A stretch of DNA of 64,000 bases. Origin: Pseudomonas arcuscaelestis. GTDB lineage: Bacteria > Pseudomonadota > Gammaproteobacteria > Pseudomonadales > Pseudomonadaceae. The position numbers were made by a program, and so were the translations under genes. Of this stretch, positions 1 to 8,040 are shown piece by piece. The stretch is taken from assembly GCF_016881005.1 (NCBI RefSeq), contig NZ_JACOPV010000014.1:124001-188000 (forward strand). Direction: 5' to 3'. The notes under the pieces are model-generated. The model was not told where the DNA came from, ran no database searches, and saw only the letters and a list, made by a program, of their open reading frames with translations. How positions within the stretch are numbered: the first letter of the stretch is position 1; the number at the start of each line of letters is the position of its first letter.

Positions 1-51
1 TCGTTGAGTCGTTGCAGCCAGGTCATCGAAGCGCTCCTTGAGGGCTGTCAT
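1..51 (-). CDS. Possible N-terminus of a divergent gene (partial)
   Basis: An ATG on the minus strand at 51 opens a frame that stays open to the window edge and begins MTALKERFDDL. Only 17 codons are visible, so no family can be named. The sequence before the ATG has no strong Shine-Dalgarno match, which weakens the call. If real, it is divergent from olsB and shares its upstream region. Confidence 0.35.
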   Translation of the reverse strand, partial: MTALKERFDDLAATTQR

Positions 52-62
52 ACAAGCATCAC
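45..62 (+). promoter_or_regulatory. Possible degenerate Pho box upstream of olsB
   Basis: CTGTCAT at 45-51 is a perfect PhoB half-site. Four bases later, GCATCAC at 56-62 is a poor second half (4 of 7). Ornithine lipids replace phospholipids under phosphate limitation in pseudomonads, so a PhoB site is biologically sensible. The first half-site overlaps the start of the possible divergent frame, so it could be chance. Confidence 0.25.
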
Positions 63-159
63 CAAAGGTTCATGGCGGTGACACTGCGTCTACCTAGGCT
101 GAGCTTGCACAACAAAGCCGACCGGCCGCAACCCCATGGCTGGCTTATGGAGACTCGTA

Positions 160-915
160 ATGACTCGGATCGCTCGCACTAGCGACAACAGCACTGAACG
201 CCGTCTACAAGCCGAACGCCTGGTCGGGCCAACGGCCCTGCAGGAAGCACAAACGCTTCGTTTCAACGTTTTCAGCGGTGAATTCAACGCCAAGCTCAAG
301 GGTGCCGAGTTGGGTCTGGACATGGATGACTACGACATTCATTGCCGCCACATCGGTGTGCGCGATCTCATCAGCGGTCGTTTGGTTGCCACCACTCGCC
401 TGCTCGACCATCAGGCGGCCAACAGCCTGGGGCGCTTCTACAGCGAAGAAGAATTCAGCCTGCATGGTCTTGGCCACCTGCAAGGACCCATACTGGAACT
501 CGGTCGCACCTGCGTCGACCCTGCCTACCGCAACGGCGGCACCATCGCCGTGCTCTGGGCCGAATTGGCTGAAGTGCTCAATGAGGGGCGCTACAGCTAC
601 CTGATGGGTTGCGCCAGCATTCCCATGCAGGATGGCGGTGTGCAAGCCCACGCGATCATGCAGCGCCTGCGCGAACGCCACCTGTGCACTGAAAACCTGC
701 GCGCCGAACCGAAGAATCCGCTGCCAAGCCTGGCATTACCCGGGAACGTCATCGCCGAAATGCCGCCACTGCTCAAAGCCTACATGCGCCTGGGGGCGAA
801 GATTTGCGGCGAGCCCTGCTGGGATGAAGACTTCCAGGTCGCCGATGTGTTCATTCTGCTCAAACGCGATGAGCTATGCCCGCGTTATGCCCGCCACTTC
901 AAGGCAGCGGTGTGA
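160..915 (+). CDS. olsB: L-ornithine N-alpha-acyltransferase OlsB
   Basis: 251 aa GNAT-fold acyltransferase of the OlsB/hemolysin-like family. It transfers a 3-hydroxyacyl group from acyl carrier protein to ornithine, giving lyso-ornithine lipid, the first step of ornithine lipid synthesis at the inner membrane. The family signature is visible in the central part: the FNVFSGEF region, then LELGRTCVDPAYRNGG, then LMGCASIPMQDG. The start at 160 is preferred over an in-frame ATG at 136 because GGAG lies 7 bases before it. The stop overlaps the start of the next gene (TGATG), so the two are translationally coupled as in the known olsBA pair. Confidence 0.9.
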   Translation: MTRIARTSDNSTERRLQAERLVGPTALQEAQTLRFNVFSGEFNAKLKGAELGLDMDDYDIHCRHIGVRDLISGRLVATTRLLDHQAANSLGRFYSEEEFSLHGLGHLQGPILELGRTCVDPAYRNGGTIAVLWAELAEVLNEGRYSYLMGCASIPMQDGGVQAHAIMQRLRERHLCTENLRAEPKNPLPSLALPGNVIAEMPPLLKAYMRLGAKICGEPCWDEDFQVADVFILLKRDELCPRYARHFKAAV

Positions 916-1703
916 TGCAGCGCCTGCGCGTCGTCGCACGCATGCTGCGGGTGTTGCTGGTGGTGATGTTCGGTTTAGGAATGGCCGCGTTATTCACCGT
1001 CTACGAACACCTGCGCATCCCAGCCTCGGCTGAACGCCGTCAGCGCTGGTCACAACTGTTCATGCGCACGCTGAGCAATGCCCTGCCCTTCAAGGTGCGG
1101 GTGCTCGGCCAATTGCCACAACAACCGATGCTCTGGGTCAGCAACCATGTGTCCTGGACCGATATCCCCCTACTCGGCATGCTCACCCCGTTGTCATTCC
1201 TGTCTAAAGCGGAAGTTCGCACCTGGCCAGTAGCGGGATGGCTGGCGCTCAAGGCCGGGACCCTGTTCATCCGCCGCGGTGGCAGTGACAGCCAATTGTT
1301 GCGCAGCCAAATCAGCCAACATCTGCAACACGACTGCGCATTGTTGATATTCCCGGAGGGCACCACCACGGATGGGCGCAGCCTGCGTACCTTCCATGGC
1401 CGCCTGTTAGCCAGTGCCATCAACACCCAAGTACCGCTGCAACCGGTAGCGTTGCGTTACCTTCGCGATGGCCAAGTCGACCCGATCGCCCCGTTCGTTG
1501 GCGATGATGATCTGCTTTCGCACCTGATGCGCTTGTTCAAGCATGAGTGCGCCGAAGTGGAAATCCACCTGCTAAAGCCGATAGCCAGTAGCGGCGAAGA
1601 ACGTGCTGCGCTGGCGTTCAAGGCCCAGCAGGCTATTCAAACCGCATTGTTTGGCACCGATCAGCCAGCGGTCCATACGCCACGCCGGGCCAAGGCGGCC
1701 TAA
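915..1703 (+). CDS. olsA: Lyso-ornithine lipid O-acyltransferase OlsA (PlsC family)
   Basis: 262 aa PlsC-type acyltransferase with an N-terminal membrane segment (about residues 9-29). The HX4D catalytic motif is NHVSWTD (His78, Asp83) and the substrate-binding motif is FPEGT (about 146-150). Coupling to olsB argues for the second step of ornithine lipid synthesis. It could also acylate lysophosphatidate, as some OlsA proteins do. The ATG at 915 overlaps the olsB stop. Its own stop at 1701-1703 overlaps the stop of the convergent acpH gene by a few bases, leaving no room for a terminator between them. Confidence 0.87.
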   Translation: MQRLRVVARMLRVLLVVMFGLGMAALFTVYEHLRIPASAERRQRWSQLFMRTLSNALPFKVRVLGQLPQQPMLWVSNHVSWTDIPLLGMLTPLSFLSKAEVRTWPVAGWLALKAGTLFIRRGGSDSQLLRSQISQHLQHDCALLIFPEGTTTDGRSLRTFHGRLLASAINTQVPLQPVALRYLRDGQVDPIAPFVGDDDLLSHLMRLFKHECAEVEIHLLKPIASSGEERAALAFKAQQAIQTALFGTDQPAVHTPRRAKAA

Positions 1704-2281
1704 CGTTGCGACAGGGCCTTGCCGGCGAAGGCTTGTAGCTCGGGGTAAAAGCTTCGAAAGTCATCCATCAAGGGTGCATACAGCGCGTCCACCTCTTCCA
1801 GCGCCCCGTCCATGCCCTCCGGGCGAGACAGGCGCCGAGCGATACCGCGAAACACCTGCTCCAGCACCGCAAATTCACGATATGACCCCAGCCAATCGTC
1901 CGCCGCCATATACGGCGCGATCTGTGCCAGCCGCCCGGGTAAATCCGCTTGCGCTGCCAGTACTTGATAGACGTTGCCGGTAAATTGCTCCAACGGCTGC
2001 TCGGCATAGTCGTGCCAGTGCAACGCCAGACAATGATCGAAGAACACGTCAAGGATGATCCCGGCATACCGTCGCCGTTCCCGGGGAAAGCGCCCAAGCG
2101 ACTGCAGTACCAAGGGATGACTGTCGGTGAATACATCAATCTGCCGGTGCAAGCGAATAGCCGCTTCCAAGGAAACAGAAAAGCGCCCGGCCAACGGCCC
2201 TTTGACAAAATCGCCATAAAGGCTGCCGAGCAACTGCTCGGGCTGCTGGCCGCCCAGATGTAGGTGTGCGAGATAGTTCAT
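1700..2281 (-). CDS. acpH: Acyl carrier protein phosphodiesterase AcpH
   Basis: 193 aa protein of the AcpH family, which hydrolyses the 4-phosphopantetheine prosthetic group from holo-ACP to give apo-ACP. The recognisable N-terminus MNYLAHLHLG is followed by GSLYGDFVKG, the IRLHRQID-FTDSHP segment and FFDHCLALHW. These carry the conserved His and Asp residues of this HD-like metal hydrolase. Length is typical. It is convergent with olsA, with overlapping stops, and divergent from the arsR-type gene. The palindrome at 2309-2328 therefore lies in its promoter region. Confidence 0.88.
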   Translation of the reverse strand: MNYLAHLHLGGQQPEQLLGSLYGDFVKGPLAGRFSVSLEAAIRLHRQIDVFTDSHPLVLQSLGRFPRERRRYAGIILDVFFDHCLALHWHDYAEQPLEQFTGNVYQVLAAQADLPGRLAQIAPYMAADDWLGSYREFAVLEQVFRGIARRLSRPEGMDGALEEVDALYAPLMDDFRSFYPELQAFAGKALSQR

Positions 2282-2308
2282 GCGCGCAGTTTAGCACCAG
2301 TGCCCACC

Positions 2309-2328
2309 ATATCGTTATAACCCGATAT
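2309..2328. promoter_or_regulatory. Palindromic operator, ArsR-type (site 1)
   Basis: ATATCG (2309-2314) and CGATAT (2323-2328) form an inverted repeat with an 8-base spacer, just upstream of acpH. The same half-site recurs in the larger palindrome at 2365-2410. Both sites lie between acpH and the ArsR-family gene, so they are probably bound by that repressor. This is inference from position and symmetry. Confidence 0.55.
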
Positions 2329-2364
2329 AGCGATTCAAGCTGAGCTAAGAACCTCTTCATATTT

Positions 2365-2410
2365 GTATATCGCGAAATATCGATTTATATTTCGCCTCAT
2401 CGCGATATAC
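2365..2410. promoter_or_regulatory. Nested palindromic operator for the ArsR-type repressor (site 2)
   Basis: Two nested perfect inverted repeats: GTATATCGCGA (2365-2375) with TCGCGATATAC (2400-2410), and inside them GCGAAATAT (2372-2380) with ATATTTCGC (2387-2395). The element ends about 25 bases before the regulator's start codon and is much more AT-rich than its surroundings. This is a typical arrangement for an autorepressed ArsR/SmtB gene that controls its operon. Confidence 0.7.
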
Positions 2411-2434
2411 CGCTACACAACCACGAGCCCAACC

Positions 2435-2737
2435 ATGCCTCTCGATCTCGACGAAATAATAAAAGCCCTGGCCCACCCAGTACGGCGAGAAATCCTCAAC
2501 TGGCTGAAAGACCCCGACGCGCAATTTCCGGACCAGCACCACAGCACCGAACACGGTGTTTGCGCCGGTCAAATCGACCAACGCTGCGGCCTGTCGCAGT
2601 CAACCGTCTCGGCCCATCTGGCCACCTTGCAGCGTGCAGGTCTTATAAGCAGCCAGAAGATCGGCCAGTGGCATTTTTTCAAGCGCAACGAGGAAACCAT
2701 CCAGGCGTTTCTCAAGCAGATGAGCCACGAGCTCTGA
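2435..2737 (+). CDS. ArsR/SmtB-family transcriptional regulator
   Basis: 100 aa winged-helix repressor. The N-terminus LDEIIKALAHPVRREIL and the recognition-helix region GLSQSTVSAHLATLQRAGLI are characteristic of ArsR proteins. There is no clear metal-binding ELCVCDL motif, so it probably senses an organic or redox signal rather than a metal. The start at 2435 is chosen over an upstream in-frame ATG at 2363 because the latter lies inside the operator. It heads an operon with an MFS exporter (14-base gap) and xenB, an arrangement also present in P. aeruginosa by recollection. Confidence 0.88.
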   Translation: MPLDLDEIIKALAHPVRREILNWLKDPDAQFPDQHHSTEHGVCAGQIDQRCGLSQSTVSAHLATLQRAGLISSQKIGQWHFFKRNEETIQAFLKQMSHEL

Positions 2738-2750
2738 CAAGGACCTTGCA

Positions 2751-3920
2751 ATGCCCCTTTCGTTAATAATTCTGGCGCTCAGCGCCTTCGCCATCGGTAC
2801 CACCGAGTTCGTGATCATGGGTCTGCTGCCTGATGTTGCAGCAGACCTGGGCGTGACGATTCCCGGCGCAGGCTGGCTGGTCACCGGCTACGCATTAGGC
2901 GTGGCAATCGGGGCGCCATTCATGGCCCTGGCCACCTCGCGGCTACCGCGCAAAGCTGCGCTGATCGCCCTGATGGGCGTGTTCATCGTCGGCAACCTAC
3001 TCTGTGCGGTGGCCAGCGACTACAACCTGCTGATGTTTGCCCGGGTGGTCACCGCCCTGTGTCACGGCGCCTTCTTTGGTATCGGTTCGGTGGTGGCGGC
3101 CAGCCTGGTACCGGCCAATCGTCGCGCCTCGGCGGTGGCACTGATGTTCACGGGCTTGACCCTGGCCAACGTGCTTGGCGTGCCGCTGGGCACCGCCCTG
3201 GGTCAGGAGTACGGTTGGCGCTCGACGTTCTGGGCAGTGACGGTAATCGGCGTGATCGCACTGATTGGCCTTATTCGCTTCTTGCCGTTTCGCCATGACG
3301 AAGAAAAGCTCGATATGCGCGCCGAACTGGCCGCCCTCAAGGGCGCAGGTATCTGGTTGTCGCTGTCGATGACCGTACTGTTCTCGGCCTCGATGTTTGC
3401 CCTGTTCACCTATGTCGCCCCACTGCTGGGTGATGTCACTGGCGTGTCGCCACGCGGCGTGACCTGGACCCTGCTGTTGATTGGTGTTGGCCTGACCCTG
3501 GGCAACATTGTCGGAGGCAAGTTGGCGGACAAACGCCTTGCCGCCACCCTGGTTGGCGTGTTCGCCAGCATGGCCGTGATCTCCACTGTACTGAGCTGGA
3601 CAAGCTCCGCGTTGATCCCCGCGCAAATCACCCTGTTCCTCTGGGCCACAGCGGCCTTCGCTGCCGTACCTGCACTGCAGGTCAACGTGGTGACCTTCGG
3701 CAAGGCTGCCCCCAACCTTGTATCGACCCTGAACATTGGCGCATTCAACCTGGGCAACGCCCTCGGTGCCTGGGTCGGCGGCACGGTCATCGCACAAGGA
3801 CTGGGCCTTAGCCGCGTCCCCCTGGCAGCCGCTGCGCTGGCAGTACTCGCGCTCATCGTCACCCTGATCACCTTCAGCCAGCGCGGTGGCAAAACCGAAC
3901 TGGCCCCTGCTACTCACTAA
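2751..3920 (+). CDS. MFS transporter, drug/arabinose-efflux (AraJ/YdhP-like) type
   Basis: 389 aa inner-membrane protein with the 12 hydrophobic segments of the major facilitator superfamily. The start MPLSLIILALSAFAIGTTEFVIMGLLPDV is the standard N-terminus of the DHA1 efflux subfamily, with the GTTEFVIMG and loop 2-3 regions recognisable. An AAGGA ribosome binding site precedes the ATG. The gene sits between the ArsR-type repressor and xenB, so it probably exports a compound that also induces or is processed by XenB. Substrate unknown. Confidence 0.88.
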   Translation: MPLSLIILALSAFAIGTTEFVIMGLLPDVAADLGVTIPGAGWLVTGYALGVAIGAPFMALATSRLPRKAALIALMGVFIVGNLLCAVASDYNLLMFARVVTALCHGAFFGIGSVVAASLVPANRRASAVALMFTGLTLANVLGVPLGTALGQEYGWRSTFWAVTVIGVIALIGLIRFLPFRHDEEKLDMRAELAALKGAGIWLSLSMTVLFSASMFALFTYVAPLLGDVTGVSPRGVTWTLLLIGVGLTLGNIVGGKLADKRLAATLVGVFASMAVISTVLSWTSSALIPAQITLFLWATAAFAAVPALQVNVVTFGKAAPNLVSTLNIGAFNLGNALGAWVGGTVIAQGLGLSRVPLAAAALAVLALIVTLITFSQRGGKTELAPATH

Positions 3921-3937
3921 TCAGTCTTGAGGTACCT

Positions 3938-4987
3938 ATGACGACTATTTTCGATCCGATCACCCTCGGCGACCTTGAGCTGCCGAACCGCATCATCATG
4001 GCCCCGCTGACCCGTTGCCGCGCCGACGAAGGCCGCGTGCCGAATGCACTGATGGCCGAGTACTACGTACAACGTGCCAGCGCCGGCCTGATCCTCAGCG
4101 AGGCCACTTCAGTAACACCAATGGGTGTCGGTTATCCGGATACCCCGGGTATCTGGTCCAACGATCAGGTACGCGGCTGGACCAGCGTGACCAAAGCCAT
4201 CCATGGCGCCGGTGGGCGGATCTACCTGCAACTGTGGCATGTGGGGCGTATCTCGCACCCGCTCTACCTTAATGGCGAAGCCCCGGTAGCACCGAGCGCA
4301 ATCCAGCCTAAAGGCCACGTCAGCCTGGTACGTCCGATGGCCGACTTCCCGACCCCACGGGCCCTGGAAACCGAGGAAATTGCCGACATCATCGAGGCGT
4401 ATCGCACTGGCGCCGAGAACGCCAAGGCCGCAGGGTTTGATGGCGTGGAAGTGCATGCTGCCAACGGCTACCTGCTCGATCAGTTCCTGCAAAGCAGCAC
4501 CAATCTGCGCACCGACCAATACGGCGGTTCCCTGGAAAACCGCGCACGCTTGCTGCTGGAAGTGACTGATACCTTGATCGAGGTGTGGGGTGCGCAACGG
4601 GTCGGAGTTCATCTGTCCCCACGGGCCGACCTGCATGACATGGGCGATGCCAATCGCGCAGAAACCTTCACCTACGTTGCCCGTGAGCTGGGCAAGCGCA
4701 AAATTGCCTTCATCTGCTCGCGAGAAAAAGAAGGCGACGACAGCATCGGGCCATTGATCAAGGAAGCCTTCGGCGGCCCTTACATCGTCAACGAGCGCTA
4801 CAGCAAAGCCAGCGCCAACGCATCATTGGCCAGCGGTCGAGCCGATGCAGTAGCCTTCGGCGTCCCGTTCATTGCCAACCCTGACCTGCCGGCGCGACTG
4901 GCGGCGGATGCACCCTTGAACGAAGCGCACCCGGAAACCTTCTACGCCAAAGGTCCGGTGGGTTACATCGATTACCCACGGATGTAA
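3938..4987 (+). CDS. xenB: Xenobiotic reductase XenB-type ene-reductase (old yellow enzyme)
   Basis: 349 aa FMN-dependent NAD(P)H oxidoreductase with a TIM-barrel fold. Old yellow enzyme features are visible: the N-terminal IIMAPLTRCRA, the substrate-binding HAANGYLLDQF (the HxxN pair), and YGGSLENRARL. XenB enzymes reduce nitroglycerin, nitroaromatics and activated alkenes. It is the last gene of the arsR-MFS operon, 17 bases after the transporter. The C-terminus VGYIDYPRM is typical for the subgroup. The xenB symbol fits better than nemA or xenA by overall sequence, but this is a recollection-based call. Confidence 0.87.
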   Translation: MTTIFDPITLGDLELPNRIIMAPLTRCRADEGRVPNALMAEYYVQRASAGLILSEATSVTPMGVGYPDTPGIWSNDQVRGWTSVTKAIHGAGGRIYLQLWHVGRISHPLYLNGEAPVAPSAIQPKGHVSLVRPMADFPTPRALETEEIADIIEAYRTGAENAKAAGFDGVEVHAANGYLLDQFLQSSTNLRTDQYGGSLENRARLLLEVTDTLIEVWGAQRVGVHLSPRADLHDMGDANRAETFTYVARELGKRKIAFICSREKEGDDSIGPLIKEAFGGPYIVNERYSKASANASLASGRADAVAFGVPFIANPDLPARLAADAPLNEAHPETFYAKGPVGYIDYPRM

Positions 4988-5037
4988 TTCAGGTTTGACC
5001 ACCACTGTGCAGCAGATCACGCGGTACGCCCCACCGG

Positions 5038-5892
5038 CTACGGCCGAGCGTTGATCTGCTGCTGCAGGTTCTGTACCTGACTCTGCAATGTCGTAATGCT
5101 GCGACTCATCTGACGTCGGAACGCATCAAACTCGGCGACCGAAGCCCCCGCCGCTACAGGCGTTGCCGCGCGGTTGTCCTGCTCGCTGCGCAGCACCAAC
5201 AAATCCTGCTCCAGACGCTCGATTGCAGTATTCGGATTGCCCTGCTTTTTCAAGGCCGCAATATCGGCAGTGAGGCTTTTGATCTGGGTGTCGAGCTTGC
5301 CGCCATCAACTTGCGCCGCCTTCAAGGCAGCCAACTCGGCGTTCACAGCCTTAAGCTGTGCCTGCAACTCTTCCTGCAACTTGGCGGTGGCCGCTGCCGA
5401 AGCCGCCTGCTGCTCAGTGGCCTGGGTCAGCACTTGCTCCAGGCGCTTGCTCAAATCGCCTGCCTGGCCAGCGACACCTTGTTGCTGCTGTTTTTGCTCG
5501 AGCAGATTGGCTTGCAGTTGCTTGATCTGCACCTTCAACGCCTCGCTGCCGCTGGTGACACTGGTCTCACTGGCATCGACCTTGCCACTGATTACCTGCA
5601 GCCGTCCTGCCGCTTCTTCGCTGATGCGGGCAAAGCTTTCCTGGGTCGCAATCAGTTGCTGTTCCATCAACGAGATCTGCTGGAAACTCCACCAACCAAG
5701 CCCTGCCAACGCAATCACCGAGGCCCCCAGCAATGCCCACAATGGCCCAGTGCTTACCGCCCTTGGGGCTTTACGCGCGCCCGCGACAATCGGACCGCGG
5801 TCTGGCGGCAGACTGTCGAAATCATCGTCGTCGCGCAGTTGGGCACGCAAAGTCGGAACATTGTCGAAATTGTCTTGAGCATCGTTACGCAT
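5038..5892 (-). CDS. Single-pass membrane protein with a long coiled coil
   Basis: 284 aa. A charged cytoplasmic N-terminus (about 50 residues, rich in Asp and Arg) is followed by one transmembrane segment (WALLGASVIALAGLGWWSF). About 200 residues follow with heptad-like Leu/Ala/Gln patterns (EALKVQIKQLQANLLEQKQQQQ), predicted to form a periplasmic coiled coil. Pseudomonas homologues are annotated as ATPase or hypothetical protein, but no Walker motif is visible here. The ATG at 5892 follows AGGCTCCC. It is convergent with xenB. Function unknown; a scaffold or envelope-organising role is only a guess. Confidence 0.8.
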   Translation of the reverse strand: MRNDAQDNFDNVPTLRAQLRDDDDFDSLPPDRGPIVAGARKAPRAVSTGPLWALLGASVIALAGLGWWSFQQISLMEQQLIATQESFARISEEAAGRLQVISGKVDASETSVTSGSEALKVQIKQLQANLLEQKQQQQGVAGQAGDLSKRLEQVLTQATEQQAASAAATAKLQEELQAQLKAVNAELAALKAAQVDGGKLDTQIKSLTADIAALKKQGNPNTAIERLEQDLLVLRSEQDNRAATPVAAGASVAEFDAFRRQMSRSITTLQSQVQNLQQQINARP

Positions 5893-5980
5893 GGGAGCCT
5901 TCAACCGCCGTAATAGCAAATAGGCATTAGTATAAACCGCTTACACGGCGCACTGATCGACCGCAAACCCTCCTGCGGGT

Positions 5981-6976
5981 TCACCGATGGGGCTCTTGCG
6001 CTTTCCACCAGCCACAAAACTCGTCCAAGGCCGTCCACAAACTGACCGTGGGTCGGTAGTCCAGCAACTGGCGGGCGCGATTGATATCCAGGGTGAAGTC
6101 CTTGCTCATTACCTGCATCCCCAAACGCGACAGGGTCGGCTGTGGGCGCCCTGGCCAGAGCATGCAAGCCCCCTCATTGAACGCGGCCAAGCTATAGGCC
6201 AGGCCATAGGAGCGATAGCGGGTAACTTGCGGCAAATGCATCTGGCGCATCACGTAGTTGACCACATCCCACACGGGCAGTGGATGACCATTACTGATGT
6301 TGTACGCCTGGCCCAGAGCCTGTTCATCGGCAAACAATGCACTGAGCAACGCTTCGTTTAAATTCTGCACACTGGTGAAATCGACCTTGTTAAGGCCGTT
6401 ACCAATAATTGCCAGGCGGCGTTTGCGCTGCATCTGCAACAGCCGCGGGAAAATACTGACATCGCCCGCGCCGGTAACGAAACGTGGCCGCAGCGCCAGC
6501 ACTTCAAGACCGAACTCCTGCGCCCCGAATACTTTCTGCTCAGCCAGGTACTTGGTGGCCCCGTAGTGATCATGGAAGCGCCGCGGCACCTGCTCTTCAT
6601 TGATATTCAACTGCGAGCGGCCGTTGAAGTAAATCGACGGTGACGACAAGTGCACCAGACGTCGCACGTGTTCCTTGAGGCAAGCCTCGACCACATTCTC
6701 GGTAACTACCACGTTGCCTTGGTAAAAGTCCTGGTAGCGGCCCCAGTTGCCCACCGCTCCAGCGCAATGCACCACAGCATCGACGCCCTGGCACAGGCGG
6801 CGCGCCAGATCGGCATCGCCCAGGTCGCCGGGAATGAACTGAGCCCCGCGGCGCACCAGATGTTCGACGCCTTCGGCGCGCCGGCCGTTGACCCGAACAT
6901 CAAGACCCTGCTCCAGGGCAAAGCGCGCAAAGCGCCCGCCAATAAAGCCGCTTGCGCCGGTGACCAGAATTCGCAT
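5981..6976 (-). CDS. NAD(P)-dependent epimerase/dehydratase-like SDR
   Basis: 331 aa extended short-chain dehydrogenase. The Rossmann motif TGASGFIGG is at residues 6-14 and the catalytic YxxxK is YGATK. The NAD-binding Asp of GDLGDADL and the LRPRFVTGAGD substrate-domain segment resemble 3-beta-hydroxysteroid dehydrogenase/isomerase-like family members. The substrate cannot be deduced. It is transcribed toward the coiled-coil gene, with an 88-base gap that holds a short AACCC...GGGTT hairpin right at the stop codon. Confidence 0.82.
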   Translation of the reverse strand: MRILVTGASGFIGGRFARFALEQGLDVRVNGRRAEGVEHLVRRGAQFIPGDLGDADLARRLCQGVDAVVHCAGAVGNWGRYQDFYQGNVVVTENVVEACLKEHVRRLVHLSSPSIYFNGRSQLNINEEQVPRRFHDHYGATKYLAEQKVFGAQEFGLEVLALRPRFVTGAGDVSIFPRLLQMQRKRRLAIIGNGLNKVDFTSVQNLNEALLSALFADEQALGQAYNISNGHPLPVWDVVNYVMRQMHLPQVTRYRSYGLAYSLAAFNEGACMLWPGRPQPTLSRLGMQVMSKDFTLDINRARQLLDYRPTVSLWTALDEFCGWWKAQEPHR

Positions 6977-7025
6977 GTACCACTCCGCCTAACCAATTTT
7001 CAGATGCTGCTGACGCTACCAGCGC

Positions 7026-7916
7026 CTACAAGGGCACCAGCCACTGCCCTGCGGTCTGTCGCAAGTGCTCGGTCAATTGCCCGAGCAGTTGCCCGCCGTT
7101 GCGCCAATGATGCCAGTACAAGGGGACATCGATGGGTTTATCCGCCGAAATTTCTACCAATCGCCCACTGGCCAACTGTTCACGTACCTGCAACTCGGGC
7201 ACCAACCCCCATCCCAACCCCGCCTCGGTCATGCGCAGGAAGCCTTCGGAAGAAGGACACAGGTGATGCATAAAGCCATCCTGGCTGCCCAGGGTAGCCA
7301 AGTAGCGGTGCTGAAGAAAATCATCCGGCCCGAAGACCAGCGCCGGGGTGCGCGGCAAGCGCTTGGCGTCGAAGCCCTCGGCAAAATAACGCGCCATGAA
7401 GGCCGGACTGGCAAGCGCACGATAACGCATGGCCCCCAGCAGAATGCTGCGCGCGCCAGCCACCGGGCGCTCACTGCCACACAGGCAGGCGGCCACTTCA
7501 CCGGCACGCATGCGCTTGAGGCCAACTTCCTGATCCTCCACCACCAGATCCAGCAACACCTGCTGGTCGGCGCAGAAAGTTCCCACCGCACTCGCCCACC
7601 AGGTGGCCAGGCTGTCGGCGTTCAGTGCGATACGCAAGCGCTCCGGCATGCCCTCCTCGTTCAGCGCCGGCACCTGGCTTTGCAGGTCGCGCTCCAGCAA
7701 GCGCACCTGCTGCACATGGTTGAGTAACTGCCGGCCGACATCGGTTGGGCTCGGTGGGTTGGCGCGGATCAGCACCGGTTGCCCGACGCGCGCCTCGAGC
7801 AGCTTGATGCGCTGCGAGATCGCCGATTGCGACAAGCCCAGCACCTGCGCTGCACGCTCGAAACCGGCCTGTTCGATGACGGCCGCGAGGGCCGAAAGCA
7901 ATTTGTAATCGAACAT
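7026..7916 (-). CDS. argP: LysR-family regulator ArgP (IciA)
   Basis: 296 aa LysR-type activator. The HTH at residues 1-60 (MFDYKLLSALAAVIEQAGFERAAQVLGLSQSAISQRIKLLEA) is closely ArgP-like, followed by the effector domain. In E. coli ArgP senses lysine and arginine and activates argO. Here the gene is divergent from an ArgO/LysE exporter, the classic regulator-target pair, with a 124-bp AT-richer intergenic region for binding. GGAAA precedes the ATG. Confidence 0.9.
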   Translation of the reverse strand: MFDYKLLSALAAVIEQAGFERAAQVLGLSQSAISQRIKLLEARVGQPVLIRANPPSPTDVGRQLLNHVQQVRLLERDLQSQVPALNEEGMPERLRIALNADSLATWWASAVGTFCADQQVLLDLVVEDQEVGLKRMRAGEVAACLCGSERPVAGARSILLGAMRYRALASPAFMARYFAEGFDAKRLPRTPALVFGPDDFLQHRYLATLGSQDGFMHHLCPSSEGFLRMTEAGLGWGLVPELQVREQLASGRLVEISADKPIDVPLYWHHWRNGGQLLGQLTEHLRQTAGQWLVPL

Positions 7917-8040
7917 TATTTTTCCTAATGCCAGATCAGCTTTATTTGTTTTTCTTATACAGATGCCGACTGCAAAATAGCCAGCATCTTCTTTCCGATT
8001 TCCGCGCTGGCCTCCTGCCGGTGCTTGTGGAGCGCTTCCT

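Noticed and set aside
2997..3917. 306-codon antisense frame under the MFS gene
   Set aside because: Gln/Gly/His-rich shadow typical of the strand opposite a hydrophobic membrane protein gene.
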